From Candidatus Omnitrophota bacterium (lineage in GTDB: Bacteria > Omnitrophota > Gorgyraeia > 2-02-FULL-51-18): a stretch of DNA of 64,000 bases. Location of the stretch: the NCBI GenBank assembly GCA_022072175.1, contig JAJVIE010000003.1:1421903-1485902 (forward strand). The letters are read 5' to 3'. The notes beneath the pieces are model-generated. The model was not told the DNA's origin. It did no database searches and saw nothing but the letters and a program-made list of their open reading frames with translations. This document shows positions 8,235 to 16,881 of this stretch, piece after piece (within the stretch, counting starts at the first letter, position 1; every line of letters starts with the position of its first letter). A program made the position numbers and the translations under genes.

Positions 8235-9385
8235 CGGCGAACCCTCCCGCGGACCGCGGCATCGTCCAGCGCCTCACGGTAGACAGCGACCGTTTCCCGG
8301 GCCATCCGCTCGGGCGAACACAACCGCCGCACCAGCCGGCCTCCGGCTTCCGTCAGCCGGCGCGCGAGAGCCGTATCCTCGAGCAGCAGGCCGATCTTGG
8401 ACGCCAGCGAAGCGGCGTCGGCAGGCCGGGCCAGGAGCGCGTCCACACCATCTTTGAGGATCGTGTTGACGGCCCAGATGTCCGTGGCGATCACGGGCCG
8501 GCCGACGGCCATCGCCTCGGCGATGGACAGCCCGAAACCCTCCCGGTACGTCGCCGGGTGGACGAAAAGATCCAGCGTGGACAGAAAGGACGGCGCCTCT
8601 CCCGCTCCGGCGACGATGCGCGCCCGTCCGCGGAGGTCCGGGGCCGCGCATCGCTTCTCGAGAGCCTCCCGCTCGCGGCCCTCGCCGAAAACGACCACGT
8701 ACAAGTCCGGGTGGCGCGGCAGGAGCGCTGCGACCGCGTCCAGCAGATATGCGTGCCCCTTGTCGGCGACCAATCGTGAGACCGATCCGACCACTACCGC
8801 GCGCTCGGGGATACCGTAACGTCGCCGCTCAGCGGGACGGTCCATGGCCGAGGTCCGCGCGGCCAGCTCGTCGATCTCGACGGCGTTGGCCACGGTCCGC
8901 ACGCGCGCGGACGACACCCCGTGCGCGGCCTCGAGCTCCCGGGCCACCATCGGGCTGATGGCGATGACCCGTTCACCCCACAGGTCGATGAGCCGGCGCG
9001 AAAGGCGGCGCCTGAAGAAGCCGTGGGCGGTCGTCACGACGGGGATCCCCGCCAGACGCCCGGCCAGCGCGGCGACCATCTGGGCTACACGGGTATGCGC
9101 GTGCAGGACGTCGACCTTGAGTTCACCGGCCAGATGCGCCGCGCGCCAAGCGGCGGCCAACAACAGGGGGTGCAGTTCGTTCTTGGTCCGGAGCCGTCGG
9201 TCCCGGACGCACCGGACACCGCGGGCGCTCAGCGCGGCTTCGGCCACGCCTCCGGAGCTCAACACCGAGACCGCGTGACCCGACGCGATGAGTCGCGGCG
9301 CCAGCACCCCCAGATAACTGGTGATACCTCCGATCTCAAGATGCGTGGTCAAGTGCAGGACATGGGTCGGGTGGGTACGGGACAT
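8231..9385 (-). CDS. GT4-family glycosyltransferase
   Basis: This 384-residue GT-B fold enzyme likely transfers a sugar from a nucleotide donor to an envelope glycolipid or polysaccharide. The N-terminal lobe has the glycine loop LEIGGITSYLGVLAPRLIASGH and DVLHAHTRVAQM. The C-terminal lobe has GSVSRLVADKGHAYLLDAV and the donor-binding EX7E motif, EGFGLSIAE. The substrate is unknown. It is the first gene of the heme operon and overlaps hemD-hemE by ATGA. Its start codon is only a few bases from a TATAAT box, so its message may be nearly leaderless. Confidence 0.88.
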   Translation of the reverse strand: MSRTHPTHVLHLTTHLEIGGITSYLGVLAPRLIASGHAVSVLSSGGVAEAALSARGVRCVRDRRLRTKNELHPLLLAAAWRAAHLAGELKVDVLHAHTRVAQMVAALAGRLAGIPVVTTAHGFFRRRLSRRLIDLWGERVIAISPMVARELEAAHGVSSARVRTVANAVEIDELAARTSAMDRPAERRRYGIPERAVVVGSVSRLVADKGHAYLLDAVAALLPRHPDLYVVVFGEGREREALEKRCAAPDLRGRARIVAGAGEAPSFLSTLDLFVHPATYREGFGLSIAEAMAVGRPVIATDIWAVNTILKDGVDALLARPADAASLASKIGLLLEDTALARRLTEAGGRLVRRLCSPERMARETVAVYREALDDAAVRGRVRR

Positions 9386-9393
9386 GGTCCAAC

Positions 9394-9399
9394 ATTATA
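9394..9399 (-). promoter_or_regulatory. Putative -10 box of the GT4-heme-rlmD operon
   Basis: The minus strand reads TATAAT here, 8 bp before the GT4 start codon at 9385. I see no good -35 match 17 bp upstream. If real, transcription would start within about 3 bases of the ATG. Confidence 0.4.
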
Positions 9400-9424
9400 C
9401 TACGCACGGCCCGTCCGGTCCCGC

Positions 9425-9453
9425 TTGCCCCCTCGGCCGGGTTGGTCTACACT
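9425..9453 (+). promoter_or_regulatory. Putative promoter of the SPFH gene
   Basis: TTGCCC (9425-9430) and TACACT (9448-9453) are separated by exactly 17 bp. They lie 39 bp upstream of the SPFH start codon and are followed by an AGAGGAGG ribosome binding site. It is divergent from the heme operon. Confidence 0.5.
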
Positions 9454-9492
9454 AGGGACCTGCACATCCATCACAGAGGAGGTCCGCCCATC

Positions 9493-10347
9493 ATGAAGAA
9501 CGCCGGCATCGGGGTCATCATCCTTATTTTCGGGACATTCATCTTCGGCAGCGCGTTCCTGGGGTTCGCGGTGATCGAGGACGGCGAGGCCGGGATCCGG
9601 GCGGATTTCGGGCGCATCGCCGATGAGCCGCTGGGTACGGGCTGGCACTTCTATTTCAGGCCCGTCTCCTGGATCGAGCGCTGGAACATCAAGACCCAGG
9701 AGATCAAAGAGACCGCCAACGTCCCCTCGGCCGAAGGTCTGATCTCGACGCTGGACGTCTCGGTCCTCTACAACGTGCCCCGCGAGAACGTCACCGGCGT
9801 CCGCAAGACCATCGGCCGCGCGTACCGGGAGACCGTGCTCGAACCTTATATCCGTGAGGCGATCCGCAACACGATCAGCGGTTATAACGTCAAAGCGCTC
9901 TACAACGAGAAGAGCCGCAAGGAGATCTCGGACAAGATCCTCGAGTTCCTGCGCTCCAAGCTCAAGTCCAGGGGCGTCGAGGTCCAGGACGTGCTCATGC
10001 GGGACGTGCGCCTGCCCCAGGCCTTCGCGGCCAGCATCGAGGCCAAGCTGCGCACCGAACAGGAGTCCCTGCAGAAGGAGTTCGAGCTCGTCAAGGCCAA
10101 GAAGGACGCCGAGATCGAGGTGGCGCGCGCCGAGGGCGTGGCCCAGTCCAACAGGATCATCGCCAACAGCATCACCGAGGGTTATCTGCGCTACCGCTGG
10201 ATCGAGGGTCTGCAGACCAACCAGATGCAGGTGATCTACGTGCCGACCGAGGGCAATCTGCCCATCATGGAGGCCCTGCGCCTCAGCGAGTACGCCAAGA
10301 ACGACCGCGCTTGGCAGGCCGATCCGGCGAACGCCGGCAAGAAGTAG
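9493..10347 (+). CDS. SPFH/band-7 (prohibitin-like) membrane protein
   Basis: This 284-residue protein has one N-terminal transmembrane helix (about residues 5-26, GIGVIILIFGTFIFGSAFLG). A PHB/SPFH domain follows, starting at AVIEDGEAGIRADFGRI, then a charged coiled coil (ASIEAKLRTEQESLQKEFEL) ending in an AEGVAQSNRI hinge. Such proteins form large ring or cage assemblies on membranes and often regulate proteases. The match is to prohibitin-like rather than HflK/HflC architecture. I chose the ATG at 9493 because AGAGGAGG lies upstream. The frame is open from 9442, but that start overlaps the promoter. It converges with the VWA gene, with 3 bp between stop codons and no terminator visible. Confidence 0.88.
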   Translation: MKNAGIGVIILIFGTFIFGSAFLGFAVIEDGEAGIRADFGRIADEPLGTGWHFYFRPVSWIERWNIKTQEIKETANVPSAEGLISTLDVSVLYNVPRENVTGVRKTIGRAYRETVLEPYIREAIRNTISGYNVKALYNEKSRKEISDKILEFLRSKLKSRGVEVQDVLMRDVRLPQAFAASIEAKLRTEQESLQKEFELVKAKKDAEIEVARAEGVAQSNRIIANSITEGYLRYRWIEGLQTNQMQVIYVPTEGNLPIMEALRLSEYAKNDRAWQADPANAGKK

Positions 10348-10350
10348 TTC

Positions 10351-12072
10351 TTAGTCGATCTTCCTGAGCTCGTCCGAGTACGGTGTGGTGATGCCGTACC
10401 GGCGGCTCAGTGAAGCGATCTCGCGGACGAGCTTGGGATCGTCGCCGCTCTCCGTCAGACGGCTGATGCCGTCGTAGATCTTGTTGAAAGCCCATCCCTT
10501 CATGACATCGGGCCCGCCCTTCTTGGCTTCGGCGAACGTCCGGGAGAACACCAGCTCCTTGGTCTTACCGTCGATGTCGCCCAACAACTGCATCGAGAAC
10601 CCCGGCTCCCGGTCGTAGCGGCCGAAGAGCGTGAACTCGGCTCCCCTGAAGAAGTCCGGCAGGGTTTTGGGGAAAACCTCGGCCTCCTCGACCCCCGAGA
10701 AGCGGTAGCGCAGGTCGAGGAAGATCGGGTCCTTGATCTTCTCGTGGAACGCGTCCATCCCCTTGTCGATGTCCGAGGCCGAGCGCGTGTACTCCGACCA
10801 GGCGCGGTTCTGATAGGCGATGAAGTCCAGGAGGTAGCGGTTGACCTTGGCGCCGCCGCTGTAGACGAAGACGGGCTTGCGGCCGCCGTTGACCCTCGAG
10901 GTGGCCGACAGGAGCTCGCGCGCGTTGACGATACCGTGGGTCGGGCGCCCGTCGGAGACCAGGAAGAGATACGACGGTGCCTTGACGGGCGGGCGTTGGA
11001 CGGCTTTCTCGAGCGCTCCGTACATATCGGTCTGCTGGTCCGAGCTCAAGGACCCCACGAAACGCTCGGCTTTCTTGATCGCTTCGGGCGTGGCCGGCAC
11101 CGAACGCGCCGAGAAGCTCTGTGAGTCGGCGCGGAACGCCGTGATGTTGAACACATCCTCATCGTTGAGGTCCTTGAGACAGCGCGTCAGGCCCTGCTTG
11201 AACTCCTCCAGACGGTCGCGGTTGATGCTCAGCGAGCTGTCGATGAGGAACACGATCTCCTTGGGCATCACGCGCAGGCGGGCGCCCTTCTTCACGAAGA
11301 TCTTGGCCATGAAGTAGCGGCCCTTGTCGGAGGGGTCCTCGTACGTGTACAGTTCGATGTCGAGGAAGTCGTCCACCGACTCGAAGCGAACCACCTCCCC
11401 CCTCTCCTCTCCGATCCGCGCGTCCACCTCGGCGTCCCGGGCCAGGCCTTTGACCGGAGTGAAACCCGGCATCCCCTCATCGGGGTCGACCTTCATGTTC
11501 TCGGGCTGATGCAGGTTGAGGTTCTCGAGCGGCTGCATCAGCGACTGGAGCCAGGTCTTGTTCTCCTCGGGTGTGTCGGCGATGCGGTCGCGGTGTTCGC
11601 GAACGGGGTTGGGACGGACGGGCCTCTGGGAGGGTGAGATCTCGTCCCTCAAGCGCCGCTCCGCCGTCTCGGTCAGGATGCGGTTGAGGTCGTCCCTGCG
11701 GCGCAGGGGATCGGGCGTATCGAGCTTGCGCGGCTGGGTCTCGACTTCGACCTTGCGCGGCCGGGTGTCCTTGCCCAAGAGCGCGCTGACGGGGATGTCC
11801 TTGACGGGCTTGGGCTGCTGACGCGCCGCTCCGGTGACCTTGGTGGTCTGCTCGGGATTCTTGGACATCACGTGGCCCTTGGTGTCGGGCAGGACCGGCC
11901 GCGTGGTCACCTGTCGCAGGCGGAACTTCTCGGTGACACGCTCCCGGATCTCGACGGCCGCGGGCAGATAGATGAACATCGACACGATCCCCAGCAGGAT
12001 ATGCAAGAGGAGCGCGATCAAGACCGGCCAGAAGAGAGGCTTTCGGCGGTAGCGCATCCACAGACCCATCAT
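10351..12072 (-). CDS. Membrane-anchored von Willebrand factor A domain protein
   Basis: This 573-residue protein has a short cytoplasmic N-terminus, then one transmembrane helix (about residues 14-36, WPVLIALLLHILLGIVSMFI). A long Arg/Pro/Lys-rich, probably unstructured linker runs to about residue 230. The VWA domain lies around residues 265-450, with the metal-site motif FLIDSSLSINRD, the threonine region QTDMYGAL and SDGRPTHG. VWA domains bind partner proteins through a metal ion. I used the first ATG of MMGLWM at 12072, which overlaps the TPR gene stop by ATGA. Single-helix plus linker plus periplasmic domain is a TonB-like layout. With ExbB and ExbD beside it this could be the energised partner, but no TonB C-terminal domain is visible. 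Confidence 0.8.
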   Translation of the reverse strand: MMGLWMRYRRKPLFWPVLIALLLHILLGIVSMFIYLPAAVEIRERVTEKFRLRQVTTRPVLPDTKGHVMSKNPEQTTKVTGAARQQPKPVKDIPVSALLGKDTRPRKVEVETQPRKLDTPDPLRRRDDLNRILTETAERRLRDEISPSQRPVRPNPVREHRDRIADTPEENKTWLQSLMQPLENLNLHQPENMKVDPDEGMPGFTPVKGLARDAEVDARIGEERGEVVRFESVDDFLDIELYTYEDPSDKGRYFMAKIFVKKGARLRVMPKEIVFLIDSSLSINRDRLEEFKQGLTRCLKDLNDEDVFNITAFRADSQSFSARSVPATPEAIKKAERFVGSLSSDQQTDMYGALEKAVQRPPVKAPSYLFLVSDGRPTHGIVNARELLSATSRVNGGRKPVFVYSGGAKVNRYLLDFIAYQNRAWSEYTRSASDIDKGMDAFHEKIKDPIFLDLRYRFSGVEEAEVFPKTLPDFFRGAEFTLFGRYDREPGFSMQLLGDIDGKTKELVFSRTFAEAKKGGPDVMKGWAFNKIYDGISRLTESGDDPKLVREIASLSRRYGITTPYSDELRKID

Positions 12073-14531
12073 CGTGCGGGCCCTCCGGCGTCCTGAGGGA
12101 CCTTGCGCGCCCACTCGCTCTCCGGATAACGCGAGACGATCTCAGCGTAGGCCTTGCGCGACTCGTCGGGCCGGTCGGCCCGCGCGAAACACTCGCCCGC
12201 CTTGTACAGGGCCATCGGCGTGTACGAAGGATCATCGTACAGGATCGCGACCATCATGTAGGCCTTGGCGGCCTCCAGAAGATCGCCTTCGCGGTGGCGC
12301 AGGACCGCGATCTCGTAGCGGGCGCGCATCGCGATGCGGATCTCCTGATCGAAGCGCAGTGCCTCGTTGAAAGCCGCTCCGGCCGCGGCGGCATCCCCCT
12401 GCGCGGCGGCCGCCAGCCCCGCGCCCAGATGCGCGTGCGCGGCGAACCTTCCTCCGGGCTTGAGCTCGACGGCCTTGCGGTAGTGCGCGAGCGCCTCGGC
12501 GTACTTCTTGAGGCCGATACTGCTCTCTCCCATGAAGAATTCGATCTCATGCGACAGGTCGGACCCCGGGAAGCGTGCCGGTACCGCCGCGAGGGCCTGC
12601 TGCATGCGTTCGTACTGGCTCTTGTCCAGCAGGTGCTGCACCAGCCAGTACATCTGCTCCTCCGACAACGCCACATCATGGCGTGACGTCAGGGCCTTGA
12701 GATAGAGGTCCGCGGCCTTGTCGAGCTCGCCCAGGTCGAGGTACAACGGGCCCAGACGGGCGAGGACATGCCGGGCATCGTCGTCCGAATCATCGAGAGC
12801 GATCATACGGTCATAGCAGTCCACGGCCTGCCGGAGCTTGCCGGCGGCCTCGTAGCTGGTGGCCGCGCCGTACAACGCCTCCCGGACGATGAACGAGCCG
12901 GGATGCTCGGAAGCGATCCGGAGGAAGGTCGAGGCGGCTTCGTCCATCTTCGACAGGGCCGCCTGGGCCACGCCGAGCTTGTAGAGCGAGATATCGTGAT
13001 GCTCGCCGGCAGGATGCGAGGCCAGAACGGCCAAGGCCCCTTTTTCGGCCTCGGCGTAGCGCTCGGCATCGAGGTCGATCTGCACGATCTCGAGACCCGC
13101 TTTCTCGGCGATGGGGTCGGACGGGTATTTGTCGACGAAGTGCCCGAACATCTGCCGCGCTTCATTGGGATAACCCGCGCCCAGGTACAGGAGACCGGCC
13201 TGATAGTATCCCGCCTTGGCGTAAACGCTGTCGGGATGACCGTCGACGATGGCCCGGTAGTGCACGAGCGCGTCCTGGTCCCTGCCGGTCAGACGCAGGA
13301 GCTCGGCTTTCTCATAGTTGACCCTCAGGAGGTCCGGCACGTCGGGCGGCAGGTCCTGCAGGGTCTTGAGCGCGGCCTCCGTCTCTCCCCTCTGCGTCAA
13401 AAGCTGTGCTCTGAGAAGAGCGGTGTTCTGCAGGGCCTCGGGTTTGAGCCCGCCCCGCTCGAGGGCCACACCGGTCAACTGGACGGCGGCCTCCACCAGA
13501 CCTTGCCGCGCATGCAAAACCGCCAGCAGGTACAGGATCTCGGCCTCGTTGGGGCTCTTATCGATGAGCGGGGCCAACGGGCCCGTCGCGTCGCGCTGGG
13601 CCTGTGCCAGGTCCTCCGAGCGCAGATCGCAGTAAAAGACACCGAGCAGGGCGTTGTGTCTCATCTCCTCTTCGGCGGAGCTCAATGCTTGAACCGAACC
13701 GAAAGCCTCGATCGCCGCCAGGTAGCTCTCGCGCGCCGCGGCGGCCTGGCCGCGAGCGTACAGCACCTCGCCCAGACGGTAGAGCGCGGTGCGGCGCAGT
13801 TCGGCCGGCTCGGCGTTGGCGGCGGCGATCCGGTAGGCCTTCTCGGCGGCGCTCAGGCGCCCCGCCGATCGATGGTGCTCGCCCAACTCGACTGCGGCGT
13901 AGGAAGCGTACTCGGTGCCGGCATGATCGCGGCACAGGGCGAGCAGTTCCCGTACGGCGCGACCCGGTCGGCCCGAGGACTGGTAGCTTTTGGCGAGGTA
14001 GTACCGCGCGGCGGCTTTGACCTCGGGATCCGCCGCGGAACCGATCAGACCGGTCAGGATCACAACGGCTTGTCGCGGCCGTCCCAGCGCGAAATGGGCG
14101 CTGGCCGTCCTCAGGCGCGCCATGTCGGCTCGTTTGTCCGTCGCGTGCTTCGCCGTGAAATCCTCGAAGAGAGCCAGTGAGGCCTGATATTCCTTGAGGA
14201 AGAAGAGCGAGTCGGCCCGGCGGAACAGCGCGGAGGCCGCCTGAGGGGACAACGGGTAGCTCTCGAGGTACTTCCGGTACTCCTCGGCGGCGGGCACGTA
14301 CATCTTGCGGGCGTACAGACCGTTGGCGAAGTCGAACTGCGCCGGGTCGTCGGCCGGACGCGGCTTTTCGGCCGCGGCCGGCGCATCGGCCGGCTTGGCG
14401 ACGACGGGTGCCGGCGCGGGCGCCGGGACGGCGTCCTCAGCAGCGCGGGCGTCCGCCGGAAGAGCGGACCCGCCCAGCATCAGCCCGGCCAGGAGGCCGT
14501 AGAAACTACTGACCGTCTTTGGTCGCCGCAA
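12069..14531 (-). CDS. Large exported tetratricopeptide-repeat protein
   Basis: This roughly 820-residue protein is made almost entirely of TPR-like helical hairpins. Recurrent patterns are ALYRLGEVLYARGQAAAARE, ALVHYRAIVDGHPDSVYAKA and SYTPMALYKAGECFARAD, typical of periplasmic scaffold proteins of the YbgF/BamD kind. After the start comes a signal-like segment (VSSFYGLLAGLMLGGSALPADARA), then an Ala/Pro linker. The start is uncertain. I favour a TTG at 14529-14531 because it leaves the signal peptide near the N-terminus, but it has no clear ribosome binding site. An ATG at 14591 is also possible and would overlap exbD by 86 bp. Its place between ExbD and the VWA protein suggests one envelope complex. 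Confidence 0.78.
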   Translation of the reverse strand: MRRPKTVSSFYGLLAGLMLGGSALPADARAAEDAVPAPAPAPVVAKPADAPAAAEKPRPADDPAQFDFANGLYARKMYVPAAEEYRKYLESYPLSPQAASALFRRADSLFFLKEYQASLALFEDFTAKHATDKRADMARLRTASAHFALGRPRQAVVILTGLIGSAADPEVKAAARYYLAKSYQSSGRPGRAVRELLALCRDHAGTEYASYAAVELGEHHRSAGRLSAAEKAYRIAAANAEPAELRRTALYRLGEVLYARGQAAAARESYLAAIEAFGSVQALSSAEEEMRHNALLGVFYCDLRSEDLAQAQRDATGPLAPLIDKSPNEAEILYLLAVLHARQGLVEAAVQLTGVALERGGLKPEALQNTALLRAQLLTQRGETEAALKTLQDLPPDVPDLLRVNYEKAELLRLTGRDQDALVHYRAIVDGHPDSVYAKAGYYQAGLLYLGAGYPNEARQMFGHFVDKYPSDPIAEKAGLEIVQIDLDAERYAEAEKGALAVLASHPAGEHHDISLYKLGVAQAALSKMDEAASTFLRIASEHPGSFIVREALYGAATSYEAAGKLRQAVDCYDRMIALDDSDDDARHVLARLGPLYLDLGELDKAADLYLKALTSRHDVALSEEQMYWLVQHLLDKSQYERMQQALAAVPARFPGSDLSHEIEFFMGESSIGLKKYAEALAHYRKAVELKPGGRFAAHAHLGAGLAAAAQGDAAAAGAAFNEALRFDQEIRIAMRARYEIAVLRHREGDLLEAAKAYMMVAILYDDPSYTPMALYKAGECFARADRPDESRKAYAEIVSRYPESEWARKVPQDAGGPAR

Positions 14532-14928
14532 AGGAGATGTTCCAGATCTTGGCGCGGGCGCACACGTCGAGCACCGTGACGACCTGTTCATGATAGGCCC
14601 TGCGGTCGGCCCGCAGGACGACCTCTTGTTCGGGATACAGCTCGGAGGAGCGCTTGAGCAGGTGCTCGAGCCCGGCCAGGTCCATGCGCTTGCGGTGCAC
14701 GACCACCGAACCGTCCTTCATGATGTTGACGATGATCTCACCGGTGCGCACGCCGGTCTTCGATTGGTCGGCGGCCGGCACGGTGATGCTCAGCTCGGAC
14801 TCGAACTGGAAGTAGACGAACAGCGCCATGAAGAACAGCAGATTGATGAACATGATATCGATCATCGACGTCATGTTCACCGCAGGACGGTCCTCGGTCA
14901 TCCTCTGGAACGATCGGAACTGGATCAT
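14506..14928 (-). CDS. exbD: ExbD/TolR-family biopolymer transport protein
   Basis: This 140-residue protein has the ExbD layout: a short cytoplasmic tail, one transmembrane helix (SMIDIMFINLLFFMALFVYF) with the proton-path aspartate near its start, and a small periplasmic domain ending in VVTVLDVCARAKIWNISFAA. With ExbB/TolQ it forms a proton-driven motor that energises an envelope partner. It starts 13 bp after the exbB stop and overlaps the TPR gene at its 3' end. Confidence 0.9.
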   Translation of the reverse strand: MIQFRSFQRMTEDRPAVNMTSMIDIMFINLLFFMALFVYFQFESELSITVPAADQSKTGVRTGEIIVNIMKDGSVVVHRKRMDLAGLEHLLKRSSELYPEQEVVLRADRRAYHEQVVTVLDVCARAKIWNISFAATKDGQ

Positions 14929-14941
14929 CTCGGCCTCCCGG

Positions 14942-15676
14942 CTACGAACGCGGGTGGAGCAGGTGGCTGACCTCGTTGGTGATACGCTCGGCCGAAGTGG
15001 TGATGAACGCCAGGCGGCCGCGGAAGAACGCGTAGAACGCCAGGATGGGGATCGCGATCAAGAGGCCGAACGCGGTGGTGATCATGGCCTTGGCCAGGCC
15101 CTGCGCCAGCGACACCGGCTGGATGGTGCCCGCGCGGAACGCCTGATAGTCGAACGCGTCGATCATGCCGAGCACCGTACCCAAGAGACCCAGCATCGGA
15201 GCGATGACGGCCATGTCGCCAAGATAGCTGAGGTTCTGCCACAGTCTCTCGATACGGCTCTTGCCCTCGCTCTGCATCGCCTCTTCGGAGACGGCCTTGC
15301 CGCGGGACAGCTTCTTGAGACCGGCCTCGACGATACCTCCGATGAAACTCGGCTGCTGCTGGCAGACGGCCAGGGCCTTTTCGGGCTGGCCTTTCTCGAG
15401 CAGGTGCAGGAGGTTCTCGACGTAATCCGACGGGAGCAGGCGCGCGGCGGTCACCTGGCGGAAGTGATAGATGATGAGCGCGGTCGCCAGCACAGAGATC
15501 AGCGCCAGCGGGATCATCACCCAGCCGCCGGCGACGATCAACTGCCACAGCGACATGTCGCTGGTGGTCGCGGGCTTGCGCGCGGCTTGCTGCGCGGCTT
15601 GGGCCGTCAGCGGCAGCGCGGACAGGAACAGGGACGTCAACACAGGGACCTGCAGACCGGTGGTTCGTGCGGACAT
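14942..15676 (-). CDS. exbB: ExbB/TolQ/MotA-family proton channel protein
   Basis: This 244-residue protein has an N-terminal signal-like segment (about residues 1-28) and then three transmembrane helices: GGWVMIPLALISVLATALII, the pair around MAVIAPMLGLLGTVLGMIDAF, and LAKAMITTAFGLLIAIPILAFYAFF. The conserved GLLGTVxGM and TTAxGL motifs of the family are present. A cleavable signal before the first helix is common in ExbB2-type proteins. AAGGAGA precedes the ATG at 15676. It heads a four-gene minus-strand unit, exbB-exbD-TPR-VWA, behind a TATAAT box and directly downstream of giant gene A. Confidence 0.9.
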   Translation of the reverse strand: MSARTTGLQVPVLTSLFLSALPLTAQAAQQAARKPATTSDMSLWQLIVAGGWVMIPLALISVLATALIIYHFRQVTAARLLPSDYVENLLHLLEKGQPEKALAVCQQQPSFIGGIVEAGLKKLSRGKAVSEEAMQSEGKSRIERLWQNLSYLGDMAVIAPMLGLLGTVLGMIDAFDYQAFRAGTIQPVSLAQGLAKAMITTAFGLLIAIPILAFYAFFRGRLAFITTSAERITNEVSHLLHPRS

Positions 15677-15753
15677 GAACTCTCCTTCAAGGAACGGACG
15701 GCCTCTGGGCCGACCGGAGGATTGACTTGCGACCGGGACCGATGACGGGGGTT

Positions 15754-15759
15754 ATTATA
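15754..15759 (-). promoter_or_regulatory. Putative -10 box of the exbB-exbD-TPR-VWA operon
   Basis: The minus strand reads CTGCTATAATAACC in the 122-bp gap between giant gene A and exbB, with a perfect TATAAT. The 5' leader would be about 70 bases. I see no strong -35 element and no terminator for gene A in the gap. Confidence 0.55.
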
Positions 15760-15798
15760 GCAGAAGGCGGGCCGTAGACCAGCCGTGAAGGAATTTCT

Positions 15799-16881
15799 CT
15801 AGGCCGCCGCGCCGATCTGGCGGACCATCTGGTAGTACCGGCGGAAATGCTTGGTGAAGTCGATGGGGACCACCGGCACGTAGATATAAAGATCGCCGAT
15901 CCGGGTCAGCCCTCGGATGATGAGCGGCCGGTCGGATCCGGCGCGGTCCAGGATCTCCACGACGACCTTGTCCAGAATGGGCGCGATGCGGCCCCGTACG
16001 ATCAGACTGGGCATTTCCTCGAGGCTCGGCGACGCCTCGGAGCTCACCGGCTCCTCGCGGGTCTGGACCAGCAGTGTCCGCTCCCGGGCGAAAGCCGTTC
16101 CGAACTCGGCTAAGGCGGCCGAAGAAACAGCGCTCAAGGCCGAGCGCGCGGTGCCGTCGGTCCGTAGGCGACGGACGGGCGCGAAACGCGTCTCGAAATC
16201 CGGTGTCCGCTCGCCCAGCAGGGCCTCCGCGTCCACGCCCTCGGGGACAACGACGTAATCCACGATGGGTAGGCGGCCGCGGACCTTGCGGTCGCGGTCA
16301 TCGAGCATCCTGAAGAAGAACGGATCGGCGACAACGGTCTCGAGGGACCAGACGGCCGCTCTCGGCTCCGTCCAGGACTCGAGGTGTTCGAGCGTGTATC
16401 CGAAAGACGGGTGGAACAAGCGCAGACGCAGTTCCAGCAACGCTTCCTCACCTTCCCGCAGACGGTCCTCGATGGACACCGGACGGATCACCGGCAAGAG
16501 CGCGAACAGGGTCCTTTCGATCTCGGCGCGCTCCGAGGAGCTCAAGCCGGATAATTCCCTCTCTCCGGACAACAGACCCGCCAGCAGCGGATAAGCCTCC
16601 TGGTCGGCACGGTCGATGTACGGGGCCAGCTGACGCAGGAGGTCGATCTTGGCGTCACGGTTGAGGTCTTCCGGACCGTCGTACAGCAGGGCCAGCGGCG
16701 CGGCGGCGCCGTCGAGGAGCGCCAACTGCTCGGAGGCCGTCAGGTCCCGCGGGACCAGGAAGACACGGGCCGTGCGGGCGCGGGCTCCGCCCAGCGCTTC
16801 GAGGACGACCCCGCGCTCCTCGACGGTGCGCACACCGACGACCAGTTGGGGCGCTTCGGGGCCCTGCGCCAGGCGCGCGCC
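15799..16881 (-). other. Module A17: C-terminal domain shared with protein B
   Basis: Residues 6101-6460. The last 40 residues contain LIIRGLTRIGDLYIYVP and end in IGAAA. Protein B ends with FIIPGLTKVIEGVYVWFP and VGAAA at the same distance. The preceding 200 residues show looser similarity. A shared C-terminal end on otherwise different chains suggests a sorting or anchoring role. Confidence 0.6.

Noticed and set aside
10351-12072. KKGARLRV in the VWA protein as another GARLA motif
   Set aside because: Only GARL matches, it lies within the folded domain next to the MIDAS strand and it lacks the A/S after Leu. It is a chance match.
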